From: Nocardia goodfellowii
GTDB lineage: Bacteria > Actinomycetota > Actinomycetes > Mycobacteriales > Mycobacteriaceae
NCBI RefSeq assembly: GCF_017875645.1
Contig: NZ_JAGGMR010000001.1
Location: forward strand, 7,812,001 to 7,876,000
Direction of reading: 5' to 3'
Length of the DNA stretch: 64,000 nt
This document shows, piece after piece, positions 8,151-16,060 of the stretch. Under the pieces are notes generated by a model. That model saw nothing but the letters and a program-made list of their open reading frames with translations. It did no database searches and was not told the DNA's origin. The stretch's first letter is position 1, and every line of letters begins with the position of its first letter. A program made the translations under genes and the position numbers.

Positions 8151-8867
8151 ATGCGGAAGCTGACCGCTCGGTCGGCGATCCTGAGCGCGCTACTGGGCGC
8201 GCATCCGGCGGAGGCGCCGGTCAGCTGGATCGTGACGGTGGCCGAGGAACTGGGGTTGCAGCAGTCGGCGGTGCGGGTGGCGCTGACCCGCATGGTGGCG
8301 GCGGGCGACTTGGAACGCAGCAACAGCGTCTATCGGCTCTCGCAGCGATTGATCGAACGCCAGCGTCGCCAGGACGCGGCGTTGCGTCCGGTGCGTAAGG
8401 ACTGGAACGGGCAGTGGTACATGGCGGTGGTGACGGCGGTCGGAGACGAAGCCAGCGCGCGCATCGCCTTCCGGGACACCATGCGCGCCAATAAACTCGC
8501 CGAGTTGCGCGAGGGAGTGTGGACGCGGCCCGACAATATCGCCATCACGCTCGGCCGGGACGCCACCCGGCGCATCGCGCAGTTCCGCGCGGAGCCACAG
8601 AGCGCACCGATGAAACTCGCGGAATCGCTGTTCCGTCCGAAGAATTGGGCGCGGGATGCCGAGCGGCTGCTGCGCGCGTTCGAGTCCGGGAAGACGATGG
8701 CCGACCGCTTCGAGGTGGCGGCGGCCGCGGTGCGTCATATCCTCGACGACCCGTTGCTGCCCGAGCCGCTGCTGCCCGCCAATTGGCCCGGTCCGCGGTT
8801 GCGCGCCGAATACGAAGGATTCCGAACCGAATTCATCGCCTTCGCCGAACAGAACTTCGTCCCCTAG
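8151..8867 (+). CDS. PaaX-family transcriptional regulator
   Basis: A 238-residue regulator of the PaaX family, which represses phenylacetate and related CoA-ester catabolic genes. The N-terminal winged helix spans about residues 1-75 (SAVRVALTRMVAAGDLER), followed by the PaaX central and C-terminal domains (WNGQWYMAVV, FRPKNWA). The start is uncertain: an in-frame GTG lies at 8145, and the frame opens at 8097. ATG 8151 is chosen because it begins MRKLTARS, as in relatives. It converges on an AidB-like acyl-CoA dehydrogenase gene with one base between stops, so it probably controls nearby acyl-CoA genes. Confidence 0.85.
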   Translation: MRKLTARSAILSALLGAHPAEAPVSWIVTVAEELGLQQSAVRVALTRMVAAGDLERSNSVYRLSQRLIERQRRQDAALRPVRKDWNGQWYMAVVTAVGDEASARIAFRDTMRANKLAELREGVWTRPDNIAITLGRDATRRIAQFRAEPQSAPMKLAESLFRPKNWARDAERLLRAFESGKTMADRFEVAAAAVRHILDDPLLPEPLLPANWPGPRLRAEYEGFRTEFIAFAEQNFVP

Positions 8868-8868
8868 G

Positions 8869-10500
8869 TCAACCGATCTTCGGTGTCGCCCGGTCGATGA
8901 TCGCGGCGGTGTCCAGGCCGGTGGGCAGCGTGCCGAAGACATCGCCGTGCTCGCCGCCCAACCGGCTCACGGTGAACGCGTCCGCGACGGCGGGATGACC
9001 GAATCGGACCAGCAGCGAGGCCTGCAAGACCTGTGCCATCTCGCCGACGACGCGGCGGGCGCGGTGCTGGATGGTGTCGAAATCGCCGAATTGTCCTTCG
9101 AGCCGGGCGATCGCGGCGTCGAGGTGCTTGTCGGCGCCGGCGGCTCGCTTCACCTCCGCGAAATAGGCGGCCAAGGTTTCGGGTTGTTTCGCCATGGCGC
9201 GCAAGGCATCCAGAGCCGCGACATTGCCCGACCCCTCCCAGATCGACAGCAATGGCGCTTCGCGATACAGCCGCGGCATGCGCGATTCTTCGACATACCC
9301 GTTGCCGCCCAGGCATTCCAGTGCTTCGGCGGCGTGCATCGGCCCGCGCTTGCACACGTGATACTTGCTGACCGCCAACGAGATACGGCGCAGCGCGTCC
9401 GCGCCCTCGACTCCGGCGACGGCCTGGTCGGTGAGGTCGGCCAGCCACAGTGCGACGGTGCTCGCGGCTTCAGCTTCGATCGCCAAGTCCGCCAGCACGT
9501 TCCGCATCAGCGGTTGCTCGGCGAGCGCGGCGCCGAACACCCGCCGGTGTGCCGCGTGATGCGCGGCCTGCGCCACGCCGGTGCGCATGGCGGTGGCGGT
9601 CCCGATCGTGCAGTCGAGCCGGGTCAGGTTGACCATTTCGATGATCGTCGGCACACCCCGGCCCTCCGGACCGACCAGCCAGCCGACGGTGTTGTCGTAT
9701 TCGACCTCACCGCTGGCGTTGGAGCGGTTGCCGAGTTTGTCCTTCAGGCGTTGCAGCGCAAAGGGATTGCGTGATCCATCGGGCAGCACCCGCGGTACCA
9801 GAAAGCAGGACAGCCCGCCCGGCGCCTGTGCGAGGGTGAGGAACAGGTCCGACATCGGCGCCGAGGTGAACCACTTGTGCCCGGTGATCCGGTAACTGCC
9901 GTCCGGCCGCGGAGCCGCGGTCGTGGTGTTGGCCCGCACGTCGGAGCCGCCCTGCTTCTCCGTCATCGACATCCCCGCGAGCAAGCCACGCTTGCTCAGC
10001 GGCGTACGCAGGCCCGGATCGTATTCGCGCGCGCAGAGCAGCGGCTCGTATCGCGCGGCCAGCTCCGGGGCGGCGCGCAGGGCCGGCACCACCGCGTAGG
10101 TCATGGAGATCGGGCAGCCGTGCCCGGCGTCGACCGGACCCCACACGCTGAGTTTCGCGGCCCTGGTCAAATGCGGATGGGGCCGGGTGTCGGCCCACAC
10201 GGCGCCGTGCAGTCCGAAACCGACGGCGTGGGTCATCAATTGGTGATAACCGGGGTCGTAGATCACCTCGTCGACGCGATGCCCGTACCGGTCGTGCGTC
10301 TTCAGCACCGGCGGGTGCGCTTCGGCCCGGTCGCCCAACTCCTGGGCCGCGGCACTGCCGGCGAGCCGGCCGACCTCGTGCAACTCGTCGAGGGCGTGCT
10401 CCGCGCCCGCACGCCGCAACGCCTCCAGGATCACCGGCTGCTCGGCGAGATCGTAATCGACAAGGGGCGGAACTTGATTCGTCACCGCATGTGTGCCCAT
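8869..10500 (-). CDS. AidB-like acyl-CoA dehydrogenase family protein
   Basis: A 543-residue flavoprotein of the AidB/isovaleryl-CoA dehydrogenase-like branch. Visible landmarks are MSMTEKQGGSDVR (flavin-binding), HKWFTSAPMSDLF, the FAD-site LGGNGYVEESRMPRLYR and the closing SIWEGSGNV. The extra N- and C-terminal length compared with normal 380-residue acyl-CoA dehydrogenases matches AidB, which is tied to alkylation damage in E. coli. The true role in actinomycetes may be plain acyl-CoA oxidation. It is divergent from a crotonase-family gene across a 72-base gap with a palindrome, so the two are probably co-regulated. The ATG at 10500 has GGAG upstream on its strand only weakly placed. Confidence 0.88.
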   Translation of the reverse strand: MGTHAVTNQVPPLVDYDLAEQPVILEALRRAGAEHALDELHEVGRLAGSAAAQELGDRAEAHPPVLKTHDRYGHRVDEVIYDPGYHQLMTHAVGFGLHGAVWADTRPHPHLTRAAKLSVWGPVDAGHGCPISMTYAVVPALRAAPELAARYEPLLCAREYDPGLRTPLSKRGLLAGMSMTEKQGGSDVRANTTTAAPRPDGSYRITGHKWFTSAPMSDLFLTLAQAPGGLSCFLVPRVLPDGSRNPFALQRLKDKLGNRSNASGEVEYDNTVGWLVGPEGRGVPTIIEMVNLTRLDCTIGTATAMRTGVAQAAHHAAHRRVFGAALAEQPLMRNVLADLAIEAEAASTVALWLADLTDQAVAGVEGADALRRISLAVSKYHVCKRGPMHAAEALECLGGNGYVEESRMPRLYREAPLLSIWEGSGNVAALDALRAMAKQPETLAAYFAEVKRAAGADKHLDAAIARLEGQFGDFDTIQHRARRVVGEMAQVLQASLLVRFGHPAVADAFTVSRLGGEHGDVFGTLPTGLDTAAIIDRATPKIG

Positions 10501-10524
10501 GGGAGCTCCTAACGCCGCATCCAG

Positions 10525-10563
10525 TATTACAATACATGATCACGCGACACAAGTATGTAATAA
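10525..10563. promoter_or_regulatory. Inverted-repeat operator between divergent acyl-CoA genes
   Basis: TATTACAATACAT (10525-10537) and its near complement TATGTAATAA (10554-10563) face each other across 16 bases in the only AT-rich stretch of the divergent promoter gap. This suits a dimeric repressor acting on both genes. The PaaX-type regulator two genes away or a TetR elsewhere could bind; the sequence alone cannot decide. Confidence 0.55.
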
Positions 10564-10572
10564 GATGGGCCG

Positions 10573-11601
10573 ATGGACCCAGACAAGCACCCCGGTACCC
10601 GCCCCGCCGCCTGGTACGAGGGGCTCACCGACGGCCCCGACGCTCCCTGGGCCGGGCGACCACTACCTGATCAGGACATCAGCTACCGCACCCTCAGCTA
10701 CGAGGTCGACGGCCGGATCGCCCGCATCACCTTCGATCGCCCCGAGCACGGCAACGCCATCACCGCCGACACCCCGATCGAGTTGGCGCACGCCGTCGAA
10801 CGCGCCGATCTGGACCCACGCGTGCACGGCATGGTGGTCTCGGGGCGCGGTAAGGGTTTCTGCGGCGGTTACGACCTGTCGATCTTCGCCGAGAACAGCG
10901 TCGATCTGGGCGTCGGCACGCACGAAACCACCGGTACGGTGCTGGACCCCGCGATGCAGGCGGCCAACCACAACCCCTGGGGCACTTGGGATCCCATGGT
11001 CGACTACGCCATGATGAGCCGGTTCAACCGCGGCTTCGCCAGTCTGCTGCACGCCAACAAACCGACGGTGGCGAAACTGCACGGCTTCGCCGTCGCGGGC
11101 GGCACCGACATCGCGCTGTACGCCGATCAGATCATCTGCGCCGACGACACCAAGATCGGCTACCCGCCCACCCGGGTGTGGGGCGTCCCGGCGGCGGGCA
11201 TGTGGGCCCATCGCCTCGGCGATCAGCGCGCGAAACGGCTGCTGTTCACCGGCGACTGCCTGTCCGGTAAGCAGGCCGAGGAATGGGGACTGGCGGTCGA
11301 GGCGCCGCCCGCCGATCTGCTCGACGAGCGCACCGAAGCCCTGCTCGAGCGCATCGCCCGGATGCCGGTCAACCAGCTGATCATGGCGAAGCTGGCGCTG
11401 AACAGCGCGCTACTGGCTCAGGGTGTGCAGAACTCCGGCATGATCAGCACCGTTTTCGACGGCATCTCCCGGCACACCCGGGAGGGATACGCCTTCCAGC
11501 TGCGTGCGGCCACCGCCGGTTTTCGTGCAGCGGTGCGCGAGCGCGACGAACCGTACGGCGACTGGAAGCGCGGCCAGTTCAACCACCCGGAAAACCAGTA
11601 G
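10573..11601 (+). CDS. Enoyl-CoA hydratase/isomerase (crotonase) family protein
   Basis: A 342-residue crotonase-fold enzyme. The oxyanion-hole segments are GRGKGFCGGYDLS (about residues 93-105) and KLHGFAVAGGTDIAL (about 168-182). A 40-residue N-terminal extension precedes the usual start of the fold (ISYRTLSYEVDGRIARITFDRPE), and a 35-residue insertion separates the two motifs. Crotonases add water to, isomerise or cleave enoyl-CoA esters. Its divergent partner is the AidB-like dehydrogenase, so both probably act on the same acyl-CoA pathway. The exact substrate is unknown. Confidence 0.88.
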   Translation: MDPDKHPGTRPAAWYEGLTDGPDAPWAGRPLPDQDISYRTLSYEVDGRIARITFDRPEHGNAITADTPIELAHAVERADLDPRVHGMVVSGRGKGFCGGYDLSIFAENSVDLGVGTHETTGTVLDPAMQAANHNPWGTWDPMVDYAMMSRFNRGFASLLHANKPTVAKLHGFAVAGGTDIALYADQIICADDTKIGYPPTRVWGVPAAGMWAHRLGDQRAKRLLFTGDCLSGKQAEEWGLAVEAPPADLLDERTEALLERIARMPVNQLIMAKLALNSALLAQGVQNSGMISTVFDGISRHTREGYAFQLRAATAGFRAAVRERDEPYGDWKRGQFNHPENQ

Positions 11602-11619
11602 CTGATTAATAACGGTAAA

Positions 11620-11728
11620 GGCACTATCGGATCGCAAAAGTGCCATTGAAACGCCGCCTAAAGGCCAATTCGGTGTGTTCATAGTCATTTGCCGAGTGCG
11701 CGCTGACATATCGCGAGGCACTATCGGA
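11620..11728. repeat. 12-bp direct repeat upstream of csbD
   Basis: The 12-mer GGCACTATCGGA occurs at 11620-11631 and again at 11717-11728, 97 bases apart, inside the 168-base gap before csbD. Both copies are on the plus strand. They could be activator sites or the trace of a small duplication; no sigma-factor consensus was recognised. Confidence 0.45.
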
Positions 11729-11769
11729 ACTGCGCCCACCCCGGGCGCGGAAACGATCGGAGGTTTTCG

Positions 11770-12003
11770 ATGTCTCTTCGCGACAAGTTCGACGAAGCAG
11801 CCGGTAAAGCCAAAGAAGCGACCGGCCACGCCACCGGCGACAAGGGCCTGCGCCGAGAAGGCAAGGCGGATCAGACCGAGGCCAAGGCGAAAGGCAAGTT
11901 GCACGACGTGGCCGAAGGCGCCAAGGAAGGCCTCGACGAGGTGAAGACCACCCTCGGCGGCCTGGCCGACAAGGCGAAGAACGCGGTGGACCGCAACAAG
12001 TAG
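11770..12003 (+). CDS. csbD: CsbD-family stress protein
   Basis: A 77-residue, highly charged, Ala/Lys-rich helical protein with the CsbD pattern (DKFDEAAGKAKEATGH, LRREGKADQTEAKAKGK). CsbD proteins are induced in general stress in many bacteria; their molecular action is unknown. GGAGG lies six bases before the ATG. It is a single-gene unit ending in a strong hairpin. A second CsbD-like gene lies at 48282-48491. Confidence 0.9.
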   Translation: MSLRDKFDEAAGKAKEATGHATGDKGLRREGKADQTEAKAKGKLHDVAEGAKEGLDEVKTTLGGLADKAKNAVDRNK

Positions 12004-12016
12004 GCAGGACCGGTCA

Positions 12017-12052
12017 CCTGAGGGCGGCGAAGAGTTCTTCGCCGCCCTCAGG
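12017..12052. terminator. Bidirectional terminator hairpin
   Basis: A near-perfect palindrome: CCTGAGGGCGGCGAA and its complement surround a short loop. It lies between csbD (stop 12003, plus) and the protease gene (stop 12058, minus), so it can end both transcripts. Confidence 0.85.
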
Positions 12053-12057
12053 CTTGG

Positions 12058-12729
12058 CTACGGGACGGGATGGAACCCGGCGCCGACCTCGTTGCGGGCC
12101 TCCAGATCGGCGCTGATCGCCGCCATATTCGTCCCCACCTCCGGACCCAGGCAGCCGACGCCCAGGTAGGCGTTCACCATGCCCACCAGGGTCGATCCCA
12201 CCATCACGGGAGCTCCGGAATCGCCTTCGAGCACACACATCTGCGTCCACGTCTCGTGGTGCGCCGCGCGGACATTCCCCCACACCACGCCGCAACTGGT
12301 GCCGGTGGTCCGCCCCTTCTTACACGCCACGGCCGGGAACTGCGCGGGCGCGCCGATCCCGGTGATCGTCGTATCCCCCATGCGCGCAACGGGATTGATC
12401 CGGCCCGGCGTGAATTCGATGAGCGCGTAGTCCAGGTCCGGGTTCGAGTAGACGAACCGGCCGACCACCCCGTAATTCGGGTTCGCCTCCGCCACCACCT
12501 TGGCTCCGGCGTCGCCGCAGTGCCCGGCGGTCAGCCCCAGCAACCGACCGTCGCGATCATGCCCGACGGTGGTCAGCGTGCACTGTGCCTGACTGTCGAT
12601 GATGATGCCGGAGCCGCCACCCACCGTGGGCGGCTCGCTGCCCGCCTGCGCGGTTCCCGCGGCGGCGAAGGCGATGGCGGTGGCCGCGCAGGCCACGCCG
12701 ATGGACCGGTGCCCGGCTCGTTCGTTCAT
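12058..12729 (-). CDS. Secreted S1-family (trypsin-like) serine protease
   Basis: A 223-residue exported protease. A Sec signal peptide ends near TAQA-GS (about residue 29). The catalytic triad is visible as TAGHC (His), DLDYALIEF (Asp) and GDSGAP (Ser). Paired cysteines around the His and Ser motifs suggest disulfides. It is close in size and layout to the S1 peptidases of Nocardia and mycobacteria. Its ATG overlaps the stop of the ANTAR gene upstream (ATGA), so it is translated together with a regulator, which is unusual. Confidence 0.88.
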   Translation of the reverse strand: MNERAGHRSIGVACAATAIAFAAAGTAQAGSEPPTVGGGSGIIIDSQAQCTLTTVGHDRDGRLLGLTAGHCGDAGAKVVAEANPNYGVVGRFVYSNPDLDYALIEFTPGRINPVARMGDTTITGIGAPAQFPAVACKKGRTTGTSCGVVWGNVRAAHHETWTQMCVLEGDSGAPVMVGSTLVGMVNAYLGVGCLGPEVGTNMAAISADLEARNEVGAGFHPVP

Positions 12730-13019
12730 CGCACTCTCGCTTCCGACGTCATCCAGAGAAACTCGTGGTTCAACAGGTGATCGAATCGCCCGCGCAGAAA
12801 GGCCACCGCGGCCCGCGAGCGCGCCATCTCCGGCAGCTCCGCCACCAGTCTGCTCGCCAGCACGCGCAATTTGGTGTTGGTTTCCTGGGACCGCTTTCGT
12901 AATACGTCGAAGGCCTGCTCCGCGGTCAAGCCGTACACCAGCATCAGCGCACCTTTGGCTTGTTCGATGACCGCTCGCGAGGCCTCCGGGTCGAGTAGCT
13001 CCCCATCCACGCCAGTCAT
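12726..13019 (-). CDS. Stand-alone ANTAR-domain RNA-binding protein
   Basis: A 97-residue protein that is almost only an ANTAR domain (AVIEQAKGALMLVYGLTAEQAFDVLRKRS), ending in RFDHLLNHEFLWM. ANTAR domains bind paired-hexaloop RNA hairpins and prevent transcription termination. There is no sensor domain. The tail matches that of the PAS-ANTAR protein encoded 43 bases upstream (RFDHLL), so it is a shortened duplicate. It could act as a partner or competitor of the longer protein in the dimeric state that ANTAR proteins need. Confidence 0.85.
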   Translation of the reverse strand: MTGVDGELLDPEASRAVIEQAKGALMLVYGLTAEQAFDVLRKRSQETNTKLRVLASRLVAELPEMARSRAAVAFLRGRFDHLLNHEFLWMTSEARVR

Positions 13020-13062
13020 ACCTACGCACTACCCAGGCAATCCGGGTACACACCTGCGGAAA

Positions 13063-13737
13063 CTACTTCGAACGTTCGTGCATGGTGAGCAGCAGATGAT
13101 CGAACCTGGATCGGAACCCCACCGGCGCGCCACCGAGCCCGGCGATGGCGCCGACCAGCTGTTCGGCCACCTGCCGCAGCTTGGTGTTGGTCTCCTGGGA
13201 GCGCCACTGCAATACCTTGAACGCCTGCTCCGGGTGCACGCCGTAGACCAGCATCAGGATGCCCTTGGCCTGCTCGATCACCGCGCGGGCCTCGATCAGA
13301 TCCGGCAAGGTCTGGTCCAGGGTGGCGCGGCTGTTCTCCTGCAAGGTTTCGGTGACATCGATGTAGTAGCCGGTGGTACCCGACACCGCGCCGTGCTCGT
13401 CGAGCAGATGGTCGCCGACGACGATCACCTCGTGGACCTCGCCGCGGGTGTCGATGATGCGGTGCCGGGAGCAGAACGCGTCACCGGTGGTGGTCACCGC
13501 GGCCAGGGTGTGCGCCACCTCGGCCCGATCATCGGGATGTTTGTGCGAGAGCAACAGCTCCGTCGTCGGGACGACGGTGCCCGGCTCGTAGCCGTGCAGA
13601 GCCGCGACTTCCTCGGACCATTCCCAGCGCTGATCGGCGAACCAGAAACGGAAACTCCCGATATTCTGCGGACGTCCGGCGATCACACGTTCGACGACGC
13701 CGGCGCTGTCTGGGTCGAGTTGCCCGATCTCGGTCAC
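13063..13737 (-). CDS. PAS-ANTAR regulator
   Basis: A 224-residue regulator. Residues 20-130 form a PAS domain (FWFADQRWEWSEEVAALHGYEPG, DEHGAVSGTTGYYIDVTE), probably sensing a small molecule or redox state. Residues 148-200 form an ANTAR domain (ARAVIEQAKGILMLVYGVHPEQAF), which binds nascent RNA. It heads a likely three-gene operon with the short ANTAR protein and the secreted protease. The target RNA is unknown. Confidence 0.9.
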   Translation of the reverse strand: MTEIGQLDPDSAGVVERVIAGRPQNIGSFRFWFADQRWEWSEEVAALHGYEPGTVVPTTELLLSHKHPDDRAEVAHTLAAVTTTGDAFCSRHRIIDTRGEVHEVIVVGDHLLDEHGAVSGTTGYYIDVTETLQENSRATLDQTLPDLIEARAVIEQAKGILMLVYGVHPEQAFKVLQWRSQETNTKLRQVAEQLVGAIAGLGGAPVGFRSRFDHLLLTMHERSK

Positions 13738-13955
13738 TGATCAAGTATCCGCTGTAGCGGGCCGACATACCGCATTGGGACGCTGCGCCACACGATTGTG
13801 GCTGACCCGCAATCAGGTGCGCGGGTCCCCGGTGAAGACATGGCGGGATCGTGTCACGGCGCGCGGATCGGTGCGGGCATATTCGCGATACCTGCGGTCC
13901 GCGGGTACGAAACGCGCCACTCACCGCGCCCGGCGGGTGCGCTAGCGTTTTTCGT

Positions 13956-14789
13956 ATGCGGCTTCACGTGGGATGTGCGATGTGGCGGCACGCGGCGTGG
14001 CAGGAAGGGCAGTTGCCCGCGAGCGAGGCGTTGCGCGTCTATGCGAGTAATTGCACTGCGGTAGAGGGGAATACGACGTTCTACGCGACGCCGTCCCGGG
14101 CCACCGCGCAATCCTGGGCGGCGCAGACCGGCCCCGATTTCCGGTTTCTGATGAAGCTGCCGAAACCGATCACCCACGAACGCCGGCTCGTCGAGGTCGA
14201 GGCGCCGTTGCGGGAGTTCCTGACCGCGATGGAGCCGCTCGGGCCGCGGCTGCATGCCTGGTGGGTGCAGTTGCCCGCGTCGTTCGGACCGAACGAGCTC
14301 GGGGCGCTGGCCGGGTTCCTCCGGGCGTTGCCGTCCCGGTCGGCGGTGGAGGTCCGGCACCCCGCGTTCTTCACCGACGAGCGGGCGGCGCGTCAGCTGG
14401 AACACGTGCTGGGCCGGGTGGACGCGGAATGGGTAACCTTCGACACCACAACGCTTTTCGAGGGTTTGCCACAGAGCCCCGCCGAGCAGGAGGCGCGGGC
14501 GAAGAAGCCGCGGGTGCCGCGAAGAACCTTGGCGCTCACCGAGTTTCCCGTGGTGCGATACCACGGACGCGACGATCCGGAACGCACGATCGCGGGCTGG
14601 CAACCGTGGCTGGACACGGTGACCGGCTGGCTACGCGAGGGCCGCTCGCCCACCGTGTTCATCCACACGCCGGACAACGCGAGCTCACTGCCGCTGGCCC
14701 GCCGCTTCCACGCCGAGGTCCGGGCTCGACTACCCGAGCTGGAGCCGCTGCCCGAACCCGAACCTACCGAGCCGATGACCCTGTTCTGA
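13956..14789 (+). CDS. DUF72-domain (YecE-like) protein
   Basis: A 277-residue TIM-barrel-like DUF72 protein. Landmarks are the opening MRLHVGCAMWRHAAW, the NTTFYATPS strand, FLMKLPKPITHERR, WVQLPASFGPN and VRYHGRD. The family's biochemical function is not established. The ATG at 13956 has weak upstream complementarity but matches the start of the fold. Relatives often have an E-P-rich C-terminal tail like the one here (LPELEPLPEPEPTEP). Confidence 0.85.
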   Translation: MRLHVGCAMWRHAAWQEGQLPASEALRVYASNCTAVEGNTTFYATPSRATAQSWAAQTGPDFRFLMKLPKPITHERRLVEVEAPLREFLTAMEPLGPRLHAWWVQLPASFGPNELGALAGFLRALPSRSAVEVRHPAFFTDERAARQLEHVLGRVDAEWVTFDTTTLFEGLPQSPAEQEARAKKPRVPRRTLALTEFPVVRYHGRDDPERTIAGWQPWLDTVTGWLREGRSPTVFIHTPDNASSLPLARRFHAEVRARLPELEPLPEPEPTEPMTLF

Positions 14790-14796
14790 CGGTGTT

Positions 14797-15726
14797 CTAG
14801 TCGGCCATTCCAGCGGCTTGCCTGCGCGCCCGCATCTTGGCCTGGCGCGCCTCGGAGAAGTCGGCGGTCCACAGCGGCTGCAGCATGTGCCAGTCGGCGG
14901 GGTGGGCGGCGATATTCGCGGCGAATCGGTCCGCCAGCAGTTGAGTGGCCTCGTCTACGCCGCCCGACGTGTCGATCGGCGCGCCGACCGAGAAGCCCCA
15001 GCCGTCTCGGGTGAACCAGCAGTGCACCGGCAGCAGGTCCGCGCCGGTGGCGATGGCCAGCCGGGCGGGCCCGGCGGGCATGCGCATCGGCTCGCCGAAG
15101 AAGCTGACCCGCACACCGGTGCCCGTGATATCGCGTTCGCCCAGCAGACCCACCAGGTGACCCGCGCGCAGGCGGTCGGCGAGCAGGTCGAACGGCGGGG
15201 CCTCGCTACCGGTGAGTGGGATGATCTCGAACCCGAGGCCTGCGCGGAATCTGACGAAGCGCTGGTACAACGATTCCGGCCGGAGGCGTTCGGCGACGAC
15301 GGTGGGTGTGCCGATACGCCGTACTACCCAGATACCGGCCAGATCCCAGTTCCCGCTGTGTGGCAGCGCCAGAATGATGCCGCGCCCATGGGCTTTGGCG
15401 GCCAGGATGTGCTCGATACCGGTGGCGGATTCCTCGATCTCCTCGGCGAGCGCCACCGGATCCATACCGGGCAGCCGGAACGCCTCCCGCCAATACCGGG
15501 CGTAGGAGCGGAGATTCGCGCGGATCAGTTCATCCGGAACGTGCTCGGGGGTGACGCCGAGGACGCGGGACAGGTTGCGCCGCAGTTGTTCCGGGCCACC
15601 ACCGCGCCGCGCCGCATAGTCCGCGCCCGCGTCGAACAATCGCACCGCCCACCGCTCCGGCAGGGCGCGCACCACCCGCCAGCCCGCCGCGTACCCGAGA
15701 TCCACCGCCCGCTCCTTGAGATTCAC
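14797..15726 (-). CDS. PatA-like phosphatidylinositol mannoside acyltransferase
   Basis: A 309-residue lysophospholipid-acyltransferase-like enzyme with the HxxxxD catalytic motif HSGNWD (His123, Asp128). Its closest recognised type is the mycobacterial PIM acyltransferase (Rv2611c), which puts a palmitoyl chain on the mannose of PIM1/PIM2 at the inner face of the membrane. The usual pgsA and pimA neighbours are absent, so this may be a second homologue or a relocated gene. The start is GTG at 15726. Confidence 0.8.
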   Translation of the reverse strand: MNLKERAVDLGYAAGWRVVRALPERWAVRLFDAGADYAARRGGGPEQLRRNLSRVLGVTPEHVPDELIRANLRSYARYWREAFRLPGMDPVALAEEIEESATGIEHILAAKAHGRGIILALPHSGNWDLAGIWVVRRIGTPTVVAERLRPESLYQRFVRFRAGLGFEIIPLTGSEAPPFDLLADRLRAGHLVGLLGERDITGTGVRVSFFGEPMRMPAGPARLAIATGADLLPVHCWFTRDGWGFSVGAPIDTSGGVDEATQLLADRFAANIAAHPADWHMLQPLWTADFSEARQAKMRARRQAAGMAD

Positions 15727-15789
15727 GCCTCGATTGTTCCTGGGAGAGCGTGGATCCGGGCGCAGATCGAATCGGCGGCGCGTCGCCGG

Positions 15790-15960
15790 TCAGTTGTCGC
15801 GGCCGCGCGGATGCACCGGTTCGTAACCGGCGAACGGCATCCTGCGCTCCCGAATGTCGTTACCTTCGAACCAGATTCGCAGCAGCGCGCGCAGCGGCGA
15901 ACGGGCGCGCTGCTCGGGCGCGGACGGCACGCTGTGAAACTCCGAAGCCGAACTGAACAT
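15790..15960 (-). CDS. Small hypothetical protein
   Basis: A 56-residue frame, MFSSASEFHSV to PVHPRGRDN, rich in Arg and Pro. GGCGAG lies a suitable distance before the ATG at 15960, and the frame fills the space between the desaturase and acyltransferase genes. No family is recognised. It could be a chance frame. Confidence 0.4.
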   Translation of the reverse strand: MFSSASEFHSVPSAPEQRARSPLRALLRIWFEGNDIRERRMPFAGYEPVHPRGRDN

Positions 15961-16060
15961 AGGCTGTCTCGCCTTCTCCCGGGTGCAGGAGTCAGCACCC
16001 AACCCTCGTTGTATGGGCCACCAGGGGCTGGGGCAGCTTCTTACGATTACCCGCCGACGC

